From contig NZ_JAKHSK010000004.1 in the NCBI RefSeq assembly GCF_023499215.1, positions 1 through 64,000 of the forward strand: a stretch of DNA of 64,000 nt. Reading direction: 5' to 3'. The DNA comes from Zunongwangia pacifica. GTDB taxonomy: Bacteria; Bacteroidota; Bacteroidia; Flavobacteriales; Flavobacteriaceae. The notes beneath the pieces are model-generated. The model was given only the letters and a program-made list of their open reading frames with translations, had not been told where the DNA came from and made no database searches. This document shows positions 34,642 to 43,586 of this stretch, piece by piece. Numbering within the stretch: position 1 is the stretch's first letter; each line of letters opens with the position of its first letter. The translations under genes and the position numbers were made by a program.

Positions 34642-35739
34642 ATGGCAGACTACTATAAGGTTCCGGAGACGCATCCTCATTTTAAACTGAATAAGCAACA
34701 CTTCAGTAACGCTGAACTGCGACAGCACGCATTTCATTTTATAAAAGAAGGCGAAGCTTTTGAAGAGGAAGTAGGGAACTTTATCCTGGATTGGTTAAAA
34801 CCACAGGAATACGTGGAAGTAAAAACTTCAGGATCTACAGGGAAACCTAAAACCATTCGGCTTAAAAAAGAATACATGGTGAATTCGGCTTTAGCCACTG
34901 CCAAGTATTTTGATCTTCCAGAAGATACTAAAGCTTTGCTTTGTCTTCCTGCAACTTATATTGCCGGTAAGATGATGATTATTAGGGCTATCGTTTGTGG
35001 TTGGCAGCTCGATCTGGTGCCGCCTTCTGCAACACCTTTAGATCAGGTATTTAAGATTTATGATTTTTGTGCCATGACGCCTTTTCAATTGGATAATTCG
35101 GTTGCGCGGTTACATCTGGTAAAAAAGCTAATTGTTGGTGGCGGGGCGATGTCCCTTAGGCTTCAGAAAATGGTGAAAGAGATCAATACGAAGGTCTATG
35201 AAACCTACGGTATGACCGAAACTATAACTCATATTGCCGCCAGACGGATTAATCCTACCAAGAAAAAGAAGCAATCCAGACCATTTAAGGTGCTTCCCAA
35301 TATCAATATTAGCAAAGATGAACGCGGTTGTCTGGTGATTAAAGCGCCAAATCTTTCAGATGAGGTGATCGTTACCAACGATGTTGTAGACATTGTTACC
35401 TATAAAAAATTTAATTGGAAAGGCCGAATTGATAATGTGATCAATAGCGGGGGTATAAAATTACATCCGGAAGAAATTGAAAAAAAACTGGGTAAAATAA
35501 TCGATTCCCGATTTTTTATCACCTCAATTCCAGATGATGCTTTGGGGAATAAGCTGGTACTTTTTATTGAAGCTGCTTTTTCTGAAGAAGGTTTAGAAGA
35601 AATGAAAACGAATATAGCAAACCTTAAATCTTTAGAGAAATTTGAACGTCCTAAAAAGATCTATTTTGTTGAAAAATTTGAAGAAACTTCTAGCGGGAAA
35701 ATTCATCGCGATAATACATTAAAAAGTAGGGTAGGCTAA
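34642..35739 (+). CDS. menE: o-Succinylbenzoate--CoA ligase
   Basis: MenE activates o-succinylbenzoate with ATP and CoA. The 365-residue protein (from the ATG at 34642; a TTG at 34630 is less likely) is a compact acyl-adenylate enzyme. Motifs are the P-loop TSGSTGKPK, the adenylation motif YGMTETITH, GRIDNVINSGGIKLHPEE (core A8 hinge) and SSGKIHRD, which carries the catalytic lysine. It is short compared with fatty-acyl-CoA ligases but normal for MenE in this phylum. It ends the menA-menC-menE run. Confidence 0.88.
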   Translation: MADYYKVPETHPHFKLNKQHFSNAELRQHAFHFIKEGEAFEEEVGNFILDWLKPQEYVEVKTSGSTGKPKTIRLKKEYMVNSALATAKYFDLPEDTKALLCLPATYIAGKMMIIRAIVCGWQLDLVPPSATPLDQVFKIYDFCAMTPFQLDNSVARLHLVKKLIVGGGAMSLRLQKMVKEINTKVYETYGMTETITHIAARRINPTKKKKQSRPFKVLPNINISKDERGCLVIKAPNLSDEVIVTNDVVDIVTYKKFNWKGRIDNVINSGGIKLHPEEIEKKLGKIIDSRFFITSIPDDALGNKLVLFIEAAFSEEGLEEMKTNIANLKSLEKFERPKKIYFVEKFEETSSGKIHRDNTLKSRVG

Positions 35740-35787
35740 GCTAAGCAAAAAATGATAATTGAAAGGCCACCGCCAAAGGCTTTAATA

Positions 35788-35873
35788 CCCCGTCCCGATA
35801 GCTATCGGGGTGCCTCGGAATTGAAATTTTGTCCCTATCGAATGCTTCGTGGGCTTTTCCCGATGTAGTTTAT
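35788..35873 (+). repeat. Dispersed intergenic repeat, copy 3
   Basis: Contains the perfect 16-bp palindrome CCCGATAGCTATCGGG at 35794-35809, then TGCCTCGGAATTG and, 40 bp later, CGTGGGCTTTTCCCGATG. It has the same order as the copies at 11493 and 59345. It lies between menE and a small membrane protein gene. Confidence 0.6.
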
Positions 35874-35959
35874 TTCGGAAATTCTAAATTTCATCTTAAG
35901 TTTTTTGATTATTTAGAAATGTAAAGTATTTTTGTCATTTAGACTTAATTTTTTTACAA

Positions 35960-36355
35960 ATGGAAAATAAAGATCTCAAATTACTTCCGTATAAATTTAA
36001 AATAGTGGGATATGCATTACTCGCTATTTCTATTTTGGTCTTTATTGGCGCTTTTACAGAAATTATTTCCGTAGAAAAAGCGATTATAAAGAATGTTTTA
36101 TTTAATCTGGTACTGATCGCTTTCCTGATATTAGCCATTTCAAAAGAAAAGATAGAAGATGAGCGTAGTATGAAGTTAAGATTGGTTGCTTTTGCTGCTA
36201 CTTTCTTATATGGAGTTCTTTTTATAATTGTTAGTCCGTTCGTAAATATTTTGTTTCACGGAAGTTTTGAAATCGATATCCATGCTTACCAGTTACTTTT
36301 TACCATGTTTCTATGGTATTTTGTTGTTTTCTACTTTATGAAAAAGTTCAATTAA
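35960..36355 (+). CDS. Small membrane protein upstream of an Xre regulator
   Basis: This 131-residue protein has four hydrophobic helices (about 14-33, 45-63, 76-98 and 108-128) with short loops and a basic cytoplasmic stretch (KEKIEDERSMKLR). No enzymatic motif is recognised. Its TAA overlaps the ATG of the following Xre-type gene by one base (TAATG), so the two are translated together. Small membrane proteins coupled to a Cro/CI-like repressor are a recurrent two-gene unit; the membrane partner may sense or buffer the regulator. Confidence 0.7.
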   Translation: MENKDLKLLPYKFKIVGYALLAISILVFIGAFTEIISVEKAIIKNVLFNLVLIAFLILAISKEKIEDERSMKLRLVAFAATFLYGVLFIIVSPFVNILFHGSFEIDIHAYQLLFTMFLWYFVVFYFMKKFN

Positions 36356-36555
36356 TGAAGAATACAATCAAAGTTGAACGTGCCAAAAAAGATATGACTC
36401 AGGAGGATCTGGCAAAATTACTTGGGGTTTCCAGACAAACTGTAAATTCTATGGAGAAAAATAGATATGCTCCTTCTACCATCCTGGCTTTAAAACTCTC
36501 TAAAATTTTTAATTGTTCGGTGAATGATATTTTTCAATTAGAAAATACAGATTAG
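36355..36555 (+). CDS. Xre family (Cro/CI-like) transcriptional regulator
   Basis: From the ATG at 36355 this is a 66-residue single-domain HTH protein: KVERAKKDMTQEDLAKLLGV, RQTVNSMEKNRYAPSTILAL, then LKLSKIFNCSVNDIFQLE. These are the five helices of the Cro/CI fold, with SRQTVNSMEKN at the recognition helix. There is no effector domain. It is coupled to the membrane protein gene upstream, and probably regulates that pair or nearby genes. A longer frame from 36313 is overlapping coding sequence of the partner. Confidence 0.9.
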   Translation: MKNTIKVERAKKDMTQEDLAKLLGVSRQTVNSMEKNRYAPSTILALKLSKIFNCSVNDIFQLENTD

Positions 36556-36647
36556 TGTATTTATTTTTTACTAAAGATTGTTTTATTTTAGAGGAAAAGC
36601 GTTAGTTTTATAGAATTAAGCAAACTTAACTATATCATATACTTTCC

Positions 36648-36845
36648 ATGGGTTCCTTTCAAATCATTTTCGTTTTAATCGCTTTTTTGTTTGGATTTTT
36701 GTTTCCCCTTTTGGCGATAATTGATATTGTAAGAAATGATTTTAAAGGGAATGATAAGATCGTTTGGTTGCTTGTGGTTGTTTTCTTGAACTTTTTTGGG
36801 ACGATTCTTTATTTTATAATGGGGAGAAAACAGAAGTTAAGCTAA
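36648..36845 (+). CDS. Small membrane protein with PLDc_N-like domain
   Basis: This 65-residue protein has two hydrophobic helices (about 5-25 and 38-57). They enclose DIVRNDFKGNDKIVWLLVVVFLNFFG, the pattern of the short PLDc_N domain that precedes cardiolipin synthase catalytic domains. Here the domain stands alone, as in many small bacterial proteins. It is probably an inner-membrane peptide of unknown role. Confidence 0.7.
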   Translation: MGSFQIIFVLIAFLFGFLFPLLAIIDIVRNDFKGNDKIVWLLVVVFLNFFGTILYFIMGRKQKLS

Positions 36846-36854
36846 ATAAAAAAT

Positions 36855-36884
36855 AAAGGCTGAAATTATCTAATTTCAACCTTT
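36855..36884. terminator. Bidirectional terminator
   Basis: AAAGGCTGAAATTA (36855-36868) pairs with TAATTTCAACCTTT (36871-36884) with one G/A mismatch. It separates the plus-strand PLDc_N-like gene from the converging M1 peptidase gene. The sequence is nearly the same as the hairpin at 13428-13467. Confidence 0.8.
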
Positions 36885-36911
36885 AGTCTTCCGTTTTTAT
36901 AATAGAGTGGG

Positions 36912-38543
36912 TTATTTAAAACTCGTATTCACGTAAAATTCAAGATCGTTAAGTTTTATCGAATCTTTATCAGAAACTCTCTTGTCTAGTTTTTTCCATT
37001 TTAAAGTAGGCTTTAAACGGGTCTCCTTACCATTAATAAATACATCTACCGGCATATTAAAATCTTCAACATCTGCTCTCCAGCGGTACGCATAAGTTTT
37101 ACCACTTTTTTTGAATTGTAATTCTGGAATTCTGGTATGTCTTAAATATTGATCGAATACCGGCTTTAAATCGGTTTCTATAGGTTCGTTGAAGAAATCT
37201 TCTACGGTTTTGGTATCGATGATCTTATGTTTATAAGTCGCTGTGTAATCCCTAAAAGTATCCCACCAAAGTTTATCATTATCATAAATGCTTCTAATGG
37301 TATTTAGCAAATTAGATCCTTTAAAGTACATATCTCCAGAGCCTTCAGCATTTACACCATAATCACCAATAATGGTTGCTCTATTTTGAATATTAGCACG
37401 TTGCCCTTTTATGTATTTTAAGGCTGCTTCTTTTCCCCAGCCGCATTCGGTATAAATAGCCTCGGTATAGGTGGTGAAGCCTTCGTGAATCCACATATCG
37501 GCGATATCTTTGGCGGTAATACTATTGCCATACCATTCGTGCCCGGATTCGTGAATAATAATATAATCCCATTTTAGTCCGATGCCCGTCCCAGAAAGAT
37601 CTCTGCCTAAATAACCTTTCATATATTTATTTCCGTAGGCAACTGCACTTTGATGCTCCATTCCCAAATATGGCGTTTCTACCAATTTATAACCATCTTC
37701 TACAAATGGGTAAGGGCCCATTTTATCGTAAAAGCAGGCCATCATATCTTTTACTTCTTCAAATTGTTTTTTAGCTTTTTCAAGATTGTAAGGAAGTACA
37801 TAGTAATCTAGTGTTAGATCCTGAAACTGATCTGAAAAATGTTCATAGTTAGCGATGTTAATCATGACATCGTAATTATTAATGGGATTTACTGTTTTCC
37901 AGCTCCATTCAGTATAACCGTTGCCCAGATCTTTTTTGCCTATCATCCTGCCATTAGACACATTCATTAATCCGTTTGGCACTGCAATATCCAATTGCAC
38001 ACTTTCTGGCTCGTCGCTTTGGTGATCTTTGTTAGGGTACCAAAGGCTCGCACCGGTTCCCTGTACGGCCACACCAACCCAGGGATTTCCCTGTTCGTCG
38101 CGTGTCCATACAAATCCACCATCCCAGGGTGCGTTTTTGGCTACGGTTGGATGACCGGAGTAGAAAAATTCTAAAGAATCAGTGGTGTTTTCCGCTAAAG
38201 CCTCTTCAAACTCAACAAAAACAGCATTGTATTTTCGGTTGTATTTTAGGTTTTTACCATGAAAAACAATCGAATCTATATCCATATTTTCGAATAGGTC
38301 GATTTGCATTACCGGTAATTTCTGTTCGGTTTTAAAAGTAATGATATTGCTACCGCCAATAAATTTTTCTGCGGGATCTACCTTTAGTTTTAGGTGATAT
38401 TTTAAAGCGTCGTAAGCCCGTTCAGCTCTTAATGAGCCACGAAGGGTATCAGCTTCTGTATATTTTTCTTTGTCGCTTAGCACTTGTGAGGAAGCTGCAA
38501 AAGCAAGCATTGAAAATAAAAATGTAGAAAGAACTTTTTTCAT
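36912..38543 (-). CDS. Secreted M1 family metallopeptidase, short form
   Basis: This 543-residue zinc metallopeptidase has a signal peptide (about residues 1-19, ending ASSQ) and an M1 N-terminal beta-saddle domain. The zinc site is HESGH (His331, Glu332, His335) with Glu354 in WIHEGF. The substrate-loop motif reads GMEHQ where most aminopeptidases have GxMEN. The long helical C-terminal domain is lacking, unlike the 705-residue M1 enzyme at 18273. It likely acts outside the cytoplasm on peptides. The gene is alone, ended by the terminator at 36855. Confidence 0.9.
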   Translation of the reverse strand: MKKVLSTFLFSMLAFAASSQVLSDKEKYTEADTLRGSLRAERAYDALKYHLKLKVDPAEKFIGGSNIITFKTEQKLPVMQIDLFENMDIDSIVFHGKNLKYNRKYNAVFVEFEEALAENTTDSLEFFYSGHPTVAKNAPWDGGFVWTRDEQGNPWVGVAVQGTGASLWYPNKDHQSDEPESVQLDIAVPNGLMNVSNGRMIGKKDLGNGYTEWSWKTVNPINNYDVMINIANYEHFSDQFQDLTLDYYVLPYNLEKAKKQFEEVKDMMACFYDKMGPYPFVEDGYKLVETPYLGMEHQSAVAYGNKYMKGYLGRDLSGTGIGLKWDYIIIHESGHEWYGNSITAKDIADMWIHEGFTTYTEAIYTECGWGKEAALKYIKGQRANIQNRATIIGDYGVNAEGSGDMYFKGSNLLNTIRSIYDNDKLWWDTFRDYTATYKHKIIDTKTVEDFFNEPIETDLKPVFDQYLRHTRIPELQFKKSGKTYAYRWRADVEDFNMPVDVFINGKETRLKPTLKWKKLDKRVSDKDSIKLNDLEFYVNTSFK

Positions 38544-38626
38544 TCCAGATGATTAAATTAAACAATGTGGTTTGTGACTATATTCGATAATTTTAGAGGT
38601 TATTTTCCAAACTAGTGGTGTTGAGG

Positions 38627-40255
38627 TTAAGTTTGAATAACACCTAAATTAAAATCTTTTTCGATTGGGGCATGATTTGCAGCTTCGATACCGGTAGAAA
38701 TCCATTGGCGGGTATCCAAAGGATTAATTACGGCATCTGTCCATAATCTTGCCGCTGCATAATAGGCTGAAGTTTGTTCATCGTATCGGGATTTGATCGC
38801 TTCAAATACTTTTTTCTCTTTTTCAGCATCCACTTTTTCACCTTTTTTCTCTAAAGAAGCGGTTTCGATTTGTGCTAAAACTTTTGCAGCCTGGGTACCA
38901 CCCATAACGGCAAGCTCGGCACTTGGCCAGGCAACGATAAGTCTTGGATCGTAAGCTTTACCACACATCGCGTAGTTACCGGCACCATAAGAATTACCAA
39001 TAATAATAGTGAATTTTGGTACGACAGAATTACTTACCGCATTTACCATTTTAGCACCATCTTTAATGATCCCACCATGTTCACTTTTGCTCCCTACCAT
39101 AAATCCTGTAACATCCTGAAGAAACACTAACGGAATTTTCTTTTGGTTGCAATTCGCAATAAATCGAGTGGCTTTATCTGCCGAATCTGAGTAAATTACT
39201 CCGCCAAACTGCATTTCTCCTTTTTTGGTTTTTACAATTTTACGTTGATTGGCAACAATTCCCACGGCCCAGCCGTCGATACGCGCATAACCGGTGATAA
39301 TGGTTTCTCCGTAGCCTTTTTTATATTCTTCAAATTCCGAGCCATCAACCAAACGCTCAATAATTTGCATCATATCGTACTGATCAGAGCGTTTTTTAGG
39401 TAAAATCCCAAAGATCTCGTTGCTGTCTAATTTCGGTTTTAATGCTTTTTTTCGGCTAAAACCAGCAGTATCAAAATCGCCAATTTTATCCATAATATTT
39501 TGAATCTTGGTAAGCGCATCTTTATCATCTTTGGCTTTATAATCGGTTACACCACTAATTTCAGTATGCGTGGTTGCACCGCCAAGGGTTTCATTATCGA
39601 TGGTCTCCCCAATAGCTGCTTTCACCAGATAACTTCCGGCAAGAAAAATACTTCCGGTTTTTTCAACAATAATAGCTTCGTCACTCATAATCGGTAAATA
39701 GGCACCACCAGCAACACAACTTCCCATTACCGCCGCGATTTGAGTAATTCCCATACTGCTCATCACGGCATTATTCCTAAAGATTCTTCCAAAGTGTTCT
39801 TTATCTGGGAAAATTTCGTCCTGCATAGGCAGATAAACCCCCGCGCTGTCTACAAGATAAATGATAGGAAGTTTATTTTCGATAGCAATTTCCTGGGCTC
39901 GCAGATTTTTCTTTCCGGTAATAGGAAACCATGCACCCGCTTTAACCGTAGCATCGTTGGCAACTACGATACATTGTTTGCCAGAAACTTTACCAATTTT
40001 TACCACAACACCGCCACTGGGACAGCCCCCATGTTCTTTATACATACCATCGCCGGCAAAGGCACCAATTTCGATAGCCGTTTCAGGATTGTCCAGTAAA
40101 AAATCTATCCGCTCTCTGGCGGTCATTTTTCCTTTAGCGTGATGTTTTTCGATACGTTTCTCACCACCACCAAGATATACGCTCTTAAGCTTGTGGTTTA
40201 AATCTGAAACTAATAATTTATTATGATCTTCATTTTTATTGAAGTTAATATCCAT
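38627..40255 (-). CDS. Biotin-dependent acyl-CoA carboxylase beta subunit (methylcrotonoyl-CoA type)
   Basis: This is the 542-residue carboxyltransferase subunit that moves carboxyl from biotin to an acyl-CoA. The crotonase-like N half has KMTARERIDFLLD, VANDATVKAGAW and VDSAGVYLPMQDEIFPDKEHFGRIF. The C half has FLQDVTGFMVGSKSEHGGIIKDGAKMV and GNSYGAGNYAMCGKAYDPR. The LP-x-QDE-x-FPD-x-x-HFG block is typical of methylcrotonoyl-CoA carboxylase beta subunits in leucine breakdown rather than propionyl-CoA carboxylases. No alpha (biotin) subunit is adjacent, so assignment of substrate is probable only. Confidence 0.88.
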   Translation of the reverse strand: MDINFNKNEDHNKLLVSDLNHKLKSVYLGGGEKRIEKHHAKGKMTARERIDFLLDNPETAIEIGAFAGDGMYKEHGGCPSGGVVVKIGKVSGKQCIVVANDATVKAGAWFPITGKKNLRAQEIAIENKLPIIYLVDSAGVYLPMQDEIFPDKEHFGRIFRNNAVMSSMGITQIAAVMGSCVAGGAYLPIMSDEAIIVEKTGSIFLAGSYLVKAAIGETIDNETLGGATTHTEISGVTDYKAKDDKDALTKIQNIMDKIGDFDTAGFSRKKALKPKLDSNEIFGILPKKRSDQYDMMQIIERLVDGSEFEEYKKGYGETIITGYARIDGWAVGIVANQRKIVKTKKGEMQFGGVIYSDSADKATRFIANCNQKKIPLVFLQDVTGFMVGSKSEHGGIIKDGAKMVNAVSNSVVPKFTIIIGNSYGAGNYAMCGKAYDPRLIVAWPSAELAVMGGTQAAKVLAQIETASLEKKGEKVDAEKEKKVFEAIKSRYDEQTSAYYAAARLWTDAVINPLDTRQWISTGIEAANHAPIEKDFNLGVIQT

Positions 40256-40438
40256 ATAAACAGTTTTTTGGAAGTAATTTTAGAATGAGTAAAAATGAAT
40301 TTTAACCTTAGTTTGCTTAATTCTTTTCAAAAATAATTTAAAAATTTTCACAATATTGGCTAAAATACAAAATACGGACTATTCAATTTTGAAATTACTA
40401 ATCAAAATATCCGATATTTGTGTCTTAAACAAGATTTT

Positions 40439-40618
40439 ATGGGATTAAATAAGAACAGCATTTTTGCTTGGGCCTCATTTATTATTTTTTTAGTGGCTAC
40501 GGCGATCGTACTGCTGGGTGTCTTAAAATATAAAGATCACGCAATAGGTTTTTCTGTTGTGGGGATTGGCTTTTTTGCCATTTCGTGGGTTTTTAATGCA
40601 TTGAAAGGCCGAATTTGA
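40439..40618 (+). CDS. Small two-helix membrane protein
   Basis: From the ATG at 40439 this is 59 residues with two hydrophobic helices (about 9-25 and 35-52). The tail is short and basic (KGRI). No family is recognised. It is 25 bp upstream of the DinB-like gene on the same strand and may share its transcript. An earlier in-frame start at 40418 has no support. Confidence 0.55.
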   Translation: MGLNKNSIFAWASFIIFLVATAIVLLGVLKYKDHAIGFSVVGIGFFAISWVFNALKGRI

Positions 40619-40643
40619 TTTTATAATTTAAAGAAGCAAGATT

Positions 40644-41102
40644 ATGGAGAGAGCACAGTTAATAAAACATCTTATGGGTGGCGAGGCTTTTATGCCTATT
40701 GATAAAGTTTTAGAGGAAGTATCGTTTGATAGGATTGGTGAAAGAATACACGGTTTACCATACTCTTTTTACGAGGTATTTTATCACATCACCTACGCAC
40801 AAAAGGATATTCTGGATTATATAATTTCAGATAATTATACGGCACAAAAATGGCCTGAAGCGTATTGGGACGATAAAAAAGCTCCTGAAACCGAAAATGA
40901 ATGGGAGCAGTTAAAATCCCGGTTTTTTAAAGAAAGACAGGATCTGGCCGATTATATTTTAGATGAAAATAATGATTTACAAAAGCCGGTAAAAAACAGT
41001 AAAGATCATACATTATTATGGGAGCTATTGCTTGTGATAGAGCATAATGCGTATCATACCGGGCAACTTATCGTTTTACTTCGACTTTTAGGCGATCACT
41101 AA
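40644..41102 (+). CDS. DinB-like domain protein
   Basis: This 152-residue four-helix-bundle protein is of the DinB/YfiT superfamily. Its metal-binding histidines can be read in FYHITYAQKDI and in EHNAYHTGQLIVLL (His-x3-His). Members are metal-dependent hydrolases or thiol-S-transferases, some damage-inducible, but the reaction here is unknown. No signal peptide or membrane helix is present. Confidence 0.8.
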   Translation: MERAQLIKHLMGGEAFMPIDKVLEEVSFDRIGERIHGLPYSFYEVFYHITYAQKDILDYIISDNYTAQKWPEAYWDDKKAPETENEWEQLKSRFFKERQDLADYILDENNDLQKPVKNSKDHTLLWELLLVIEHNAYHTGQLIVLLRLLGDH

Positions 41103-41123
41103 TATTTTGTATTTCTTTATTTG

Positions 41124-41161
41124 TATTTTTGCGCGGTTTCAAAATTCATTTTTTGAAACCG
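41124..41161 (+). promoter_or_regulatory. Candidate promoter and leader hairpin of the ABC-F gene
   Basis: TATTTTTG at 41124-41131 fits TAnnTTTG. It is followed within a few bases by CGGTTTCAAAA (41134-41144) and TTTTGAAACCG (41151-41161), a perfect 11-bp inverted repeat with a 6-nt loop. Transcription from this box would place the hairpin at or near the 5' end of the mRNA, 41 bp before the ATG. No T-run follows the stem, so it is not a terminator for the DinB-like gene. Confidence 0.45.
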
Positions 41162-41202
41162 AATTTAAATAAGATTAATTCAACCAAAAATTTTACGATT
41201 AC

Positions 41203-42894
41203 ATGGCAGATGATAAAAAAGTGATATTCTCGATGAGTGGAGTTACCAAAACCTACAAATCTGCGAATACACCGGTTTTAAAAAATATATACCTGAGTTT
41301 TTTCTACGGAGCAAAAATCGGGATCCTTGGTCTTAACGGTTCTGGTAAATCTACTTTATTAAAGATTATTGCCGGTCGTGATACCAATTATCAGGGAGAT
41401 GTAGTATTTTCTTCTGGATATAGTGTTGGTTATTTAGAGCAGGAACCAGAGTTAGATGAAGAAAAAACCGTTCTTGAGGTTGTAAAAGAAGGGGTTGCTG
41501 AAACAGTTGCAGTGCTCGATGAATACAACAAAATAAATGACATGTTTGGTTTGCCTGAAGTTTATGAAGATGCCGATAAGATGCAAAAGCTTATGGATAA
41601 GCAGGCAGAACTTCAGGATAAAATCGACGCCAGCAATGCATGGGAATTAGATACCAAGCTGGAAATTGCGATGGATGCTTTAAGAACTCCTGAGGCTGAT
41701 AAGAAAATTTCAGTTTTATCAGGAGGGGAAAGAAGACGTGTGGCGCTTTGTCGTTTGTTATTAAAAGAGCCAGATGTACTGCTTTTAGATGAGCCTACCA
41801 ACCACCTGGATGCCGAATCTGTACATTGGTTAGAGCATCACTTAGCGCAATATAAAGGAACGGTGATCGCGGTAACGCACGACCGTTATTTCTTGGATAA
41901 TGTTGCCGGTTGGATCTTAGAATTAGATCGAGGGGAAGGAATCCCCTGGAAAGGAAACTATTCTTCCTGGTTAGATCAAAAATCTAAACGATTGGCACAA
42001 GAGCAAAAACAGGCCAGCAAACGCCAGAAAACACTGGAACGAGAGCTGGAATGGGCTAAAATGAACCCTAAAGGTCGCCAATCTAAGCAAAAGGCACGTC
42101 TTAAAAATTACGACAAGTTACTGAGTCAGGATCAAAAACAAATGGATGAAAAGCTGGAAATTTACATCCCGAATGGTCCAAGATTAGGTACTAACGTAAT
42201 CGATGCAAATGGAGTAAGTAAGGCTTTTGGCGATAAATTGTTGTACGAAGATCTTAATTTTAGTTTGCCACAGGCAGGAATTGTGGGAATTATAGGGCCA
42301 AACGGAGCCGGTAAAACCACCATTTTTAAAATGATAATGGGCGAGGAGCAACCCGATAAAGGAACTTTTGATGTTGGGGAAACGGCGAAAATCGCTTACG
42401 TAGATCAAAGTCATGCAGACATTGATCCTGAAAAAACCATCTGGCAAAACTTTAGTGATGAGCAGGAACTTATCATGATGGGCGGCAGACAGGTAAATTC
42501 AAGAGCATATTTAAGTAGATTTAACTTTAGCGGAAGCGAGCAGAACAAGAAGGTTAATATGCTTTCTGGAGGGGAACGTAACAGGCTTCACCTTGCGATG
42601 ACTTTAAAAGAAGAAGGAAACGTATTGTTACTTGATGAGCCTACCAACGATCTTGATGTGAATACGCTACGAGCTTTAGAAGAAGGTTTAGATAACTTTG
42701 CAGGCTGTGCTGTAGTGATTTCTCACGACCGCTGGTTCCTGGATAGGGTTTGTACTCATATCCTTGCTTTTGAAGGGGATTCGCAAGTGTATTTCTTTGA
42801 AGGTAGTTTCTCTGATTACGAAGAGAACAAGAAAAAACGTCTTGGTGGCGATGTGATGCCAAAACGAATTAAGTATAAAAAACTGACGCGATAA
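41203..42894 (+). CDS. ettA: ABC-F family ATPase, EttA-like
   Basis: This 563-residue ABC-F protein is soluble with two ATPase domains in one chain and no membrane spans. The first has Walker A GLNGSGKST and signature LSGGERRRVAL with LLLDEPTNHLD. The second has GPNGAGKTT and LSGGERNRLHL with LLLDEPTNDLD. The linker is lysine- and glutamine-rich (KRLAQEQKQASKRQKTLERE). Length, the EQEPELDEEKTVLEVV region and the DxYEEN-like C-terminus match EttA, the energy-dependent translational throttle that binds the ribosomal E site. Resistance ABC-F proteins differ in the linker. A leader hairpin precedes it. Confidence 0.9.
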   Translation: MADDKKVIFSMSGVTKTYKSANTPVLKNIYLSFFYGAKIGILGLNGSGKSTLLKIIAGRDTNYQGDVVFSSGYSVGYLEQEPELDEEKTVLEVVKEGVAETVAVLDEYNKINDMFGLPEVYEDADKMQKLMDKQAELQDKIDASNAWELDTKLEIAMDALRTPEADKKISVLSGGERRRVALCRLLLKEPDVLLLDEPTNHLDAESVHWLEHHLAQYKGTVIAVTHDRYFLDNVAGWILELDRGEGIPWKGNYSSWLDQKSKRLAQEQKQASKRQKTLERELEWAKMNPKGRQSKQKARLKNYDKLLSQDQKQMDEKLEIYIPNGPRLGTNVIDANGVSKAFGDKLLYEDLNFSLPQAGIVGIIGPNGAGKTTIFKMIMGEEQPDKGTFDVGETAKIAYVDQSHADIDPEKTIWQNFSDEQELIMMGGRQVNSRAYLSRFNFSGSEQNKKVNMLSGGERNRLHLAMTLKEEGNVLLLDEPTNDLDVNTLRALEEGLDNFAGCAVVISHDRWFLDRVCTHILAFEGDSQVYFFEGSFSDYEENKKKRLGGDVMPKRIKYKKLTR

Positions 42895-42906
42895 TAATAC
42901 AAAATC

Positions 42907-42931
42907 GGCTCCCATTTGGGAGCCTTTTTTT
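42907..42931 (+). terminator. Terminator after the ABC-F gene
   Basis: GGCTCCCATTTGGGAGCC at 42907-42924 (7-bp perfect stem, loop of 4) followed by a seven-T run. It lies 12 bp past the ABC-F stop. Confidence 0.88.
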
Positions 42932-42961
42932 ATGCCGTTATTTTTAGAATCTGTTTTCGAA

Positions 42962-43585
42962 TTAAGTCGGTAGGTTTTTCATGGCGAAGTGTAGTAGTCC
43001 ACTTGAATTTTTAAGGTTCAGTTTTCTGATCATATTCTTACGATGGGTTTCGATAGTAAACTGGCTACGGTGAAGAATTTCTGAAATTTCTTTTGTGCTT
43101 TTACCGTTTTTGATAAGCTGAAGGATTTCTAACTCGCGATTGGTCAGTTTAAAATCGCTGGTCCACACTTTTATATTGCTTATTGCTTTTGTTTTTTCTT
43201 CGTAAAAAGCTATTTCTCCGTTCATCACTTTTCGTATCGCTTCAATAAGTTCGTTGGTATGAATAAATTTTGGTAAATAACCGGCAACACCAATATTTTT
43301 AAGTCTTTCAAGAATATTTTCCTCAAACAGCATAGAAAGGCAGATGATCTTTAAAGATCCAAAATAAGGCGCCATTTGTTCCGCAATACTAATTCCAGAA
43401 TTCCCGGGGAGATTAATATCCAGTAAAAGGACGTTGGCTTGATGAATTTCATCACTCCTAAGCATGGTTTCACCATCCCTAAACGTGGCAATAACCTGCA
43501 AATCGGTGATAGGATCCAGAATTTGCATGAGTCCTTCTGTAAATAACGAATGATCATCAACCAGTACGATTTTTATTGCTTCCAT
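42962..43585 (-). CDS. LuxR-type (NarL/FixJ) response regulator
   Basis: This 207-residue response regulator starts at the ATG at 43585; a longer frame from 43603 overlaps the kinase. The receiver domain has the acidic pair in VLVDDHS and phospho-acceptor Asp56 in LLLDINLPG. The C-terminal LuxR HTH (about 140-200) reads FKLTNRELEILQLIKNGKST, then KEISEILHRS and the recognition helix FTIETHRKNMIRKLNLKN. The kinase gene ends one base upstream of its ATG (TAA-A-ATG), so they form a coupled two-component pair. The target genes are unknown. Confidence 0.9.
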   Translation of the reverse strand: MEAIKIVLVDDHSLFTEGLMQILDPITDLQVIATFRDGETMLRSDEIHQANVLLLDINLPGNSGISIAEQMAPYFGSLKIICLSMLFEENILERLKNIGVAGYLPKFIHTNELIEAIRKVMNGEIAFYEEKTKAISNIKVWTSDFKLTNRELEILQLIKNGKSTKEISEILHRSQFTIETHRKNMIRKLNLKNSSGLLHFAMKNLPT

Positions 43586-43586
43586 T

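Noticed and set aside
41134-41161. An intrinsic terminator for the DinB-like gene.
   Set aside because: The stem is strong, but no T-run follows it and the candidate ABC-F promoter lies just upstream.
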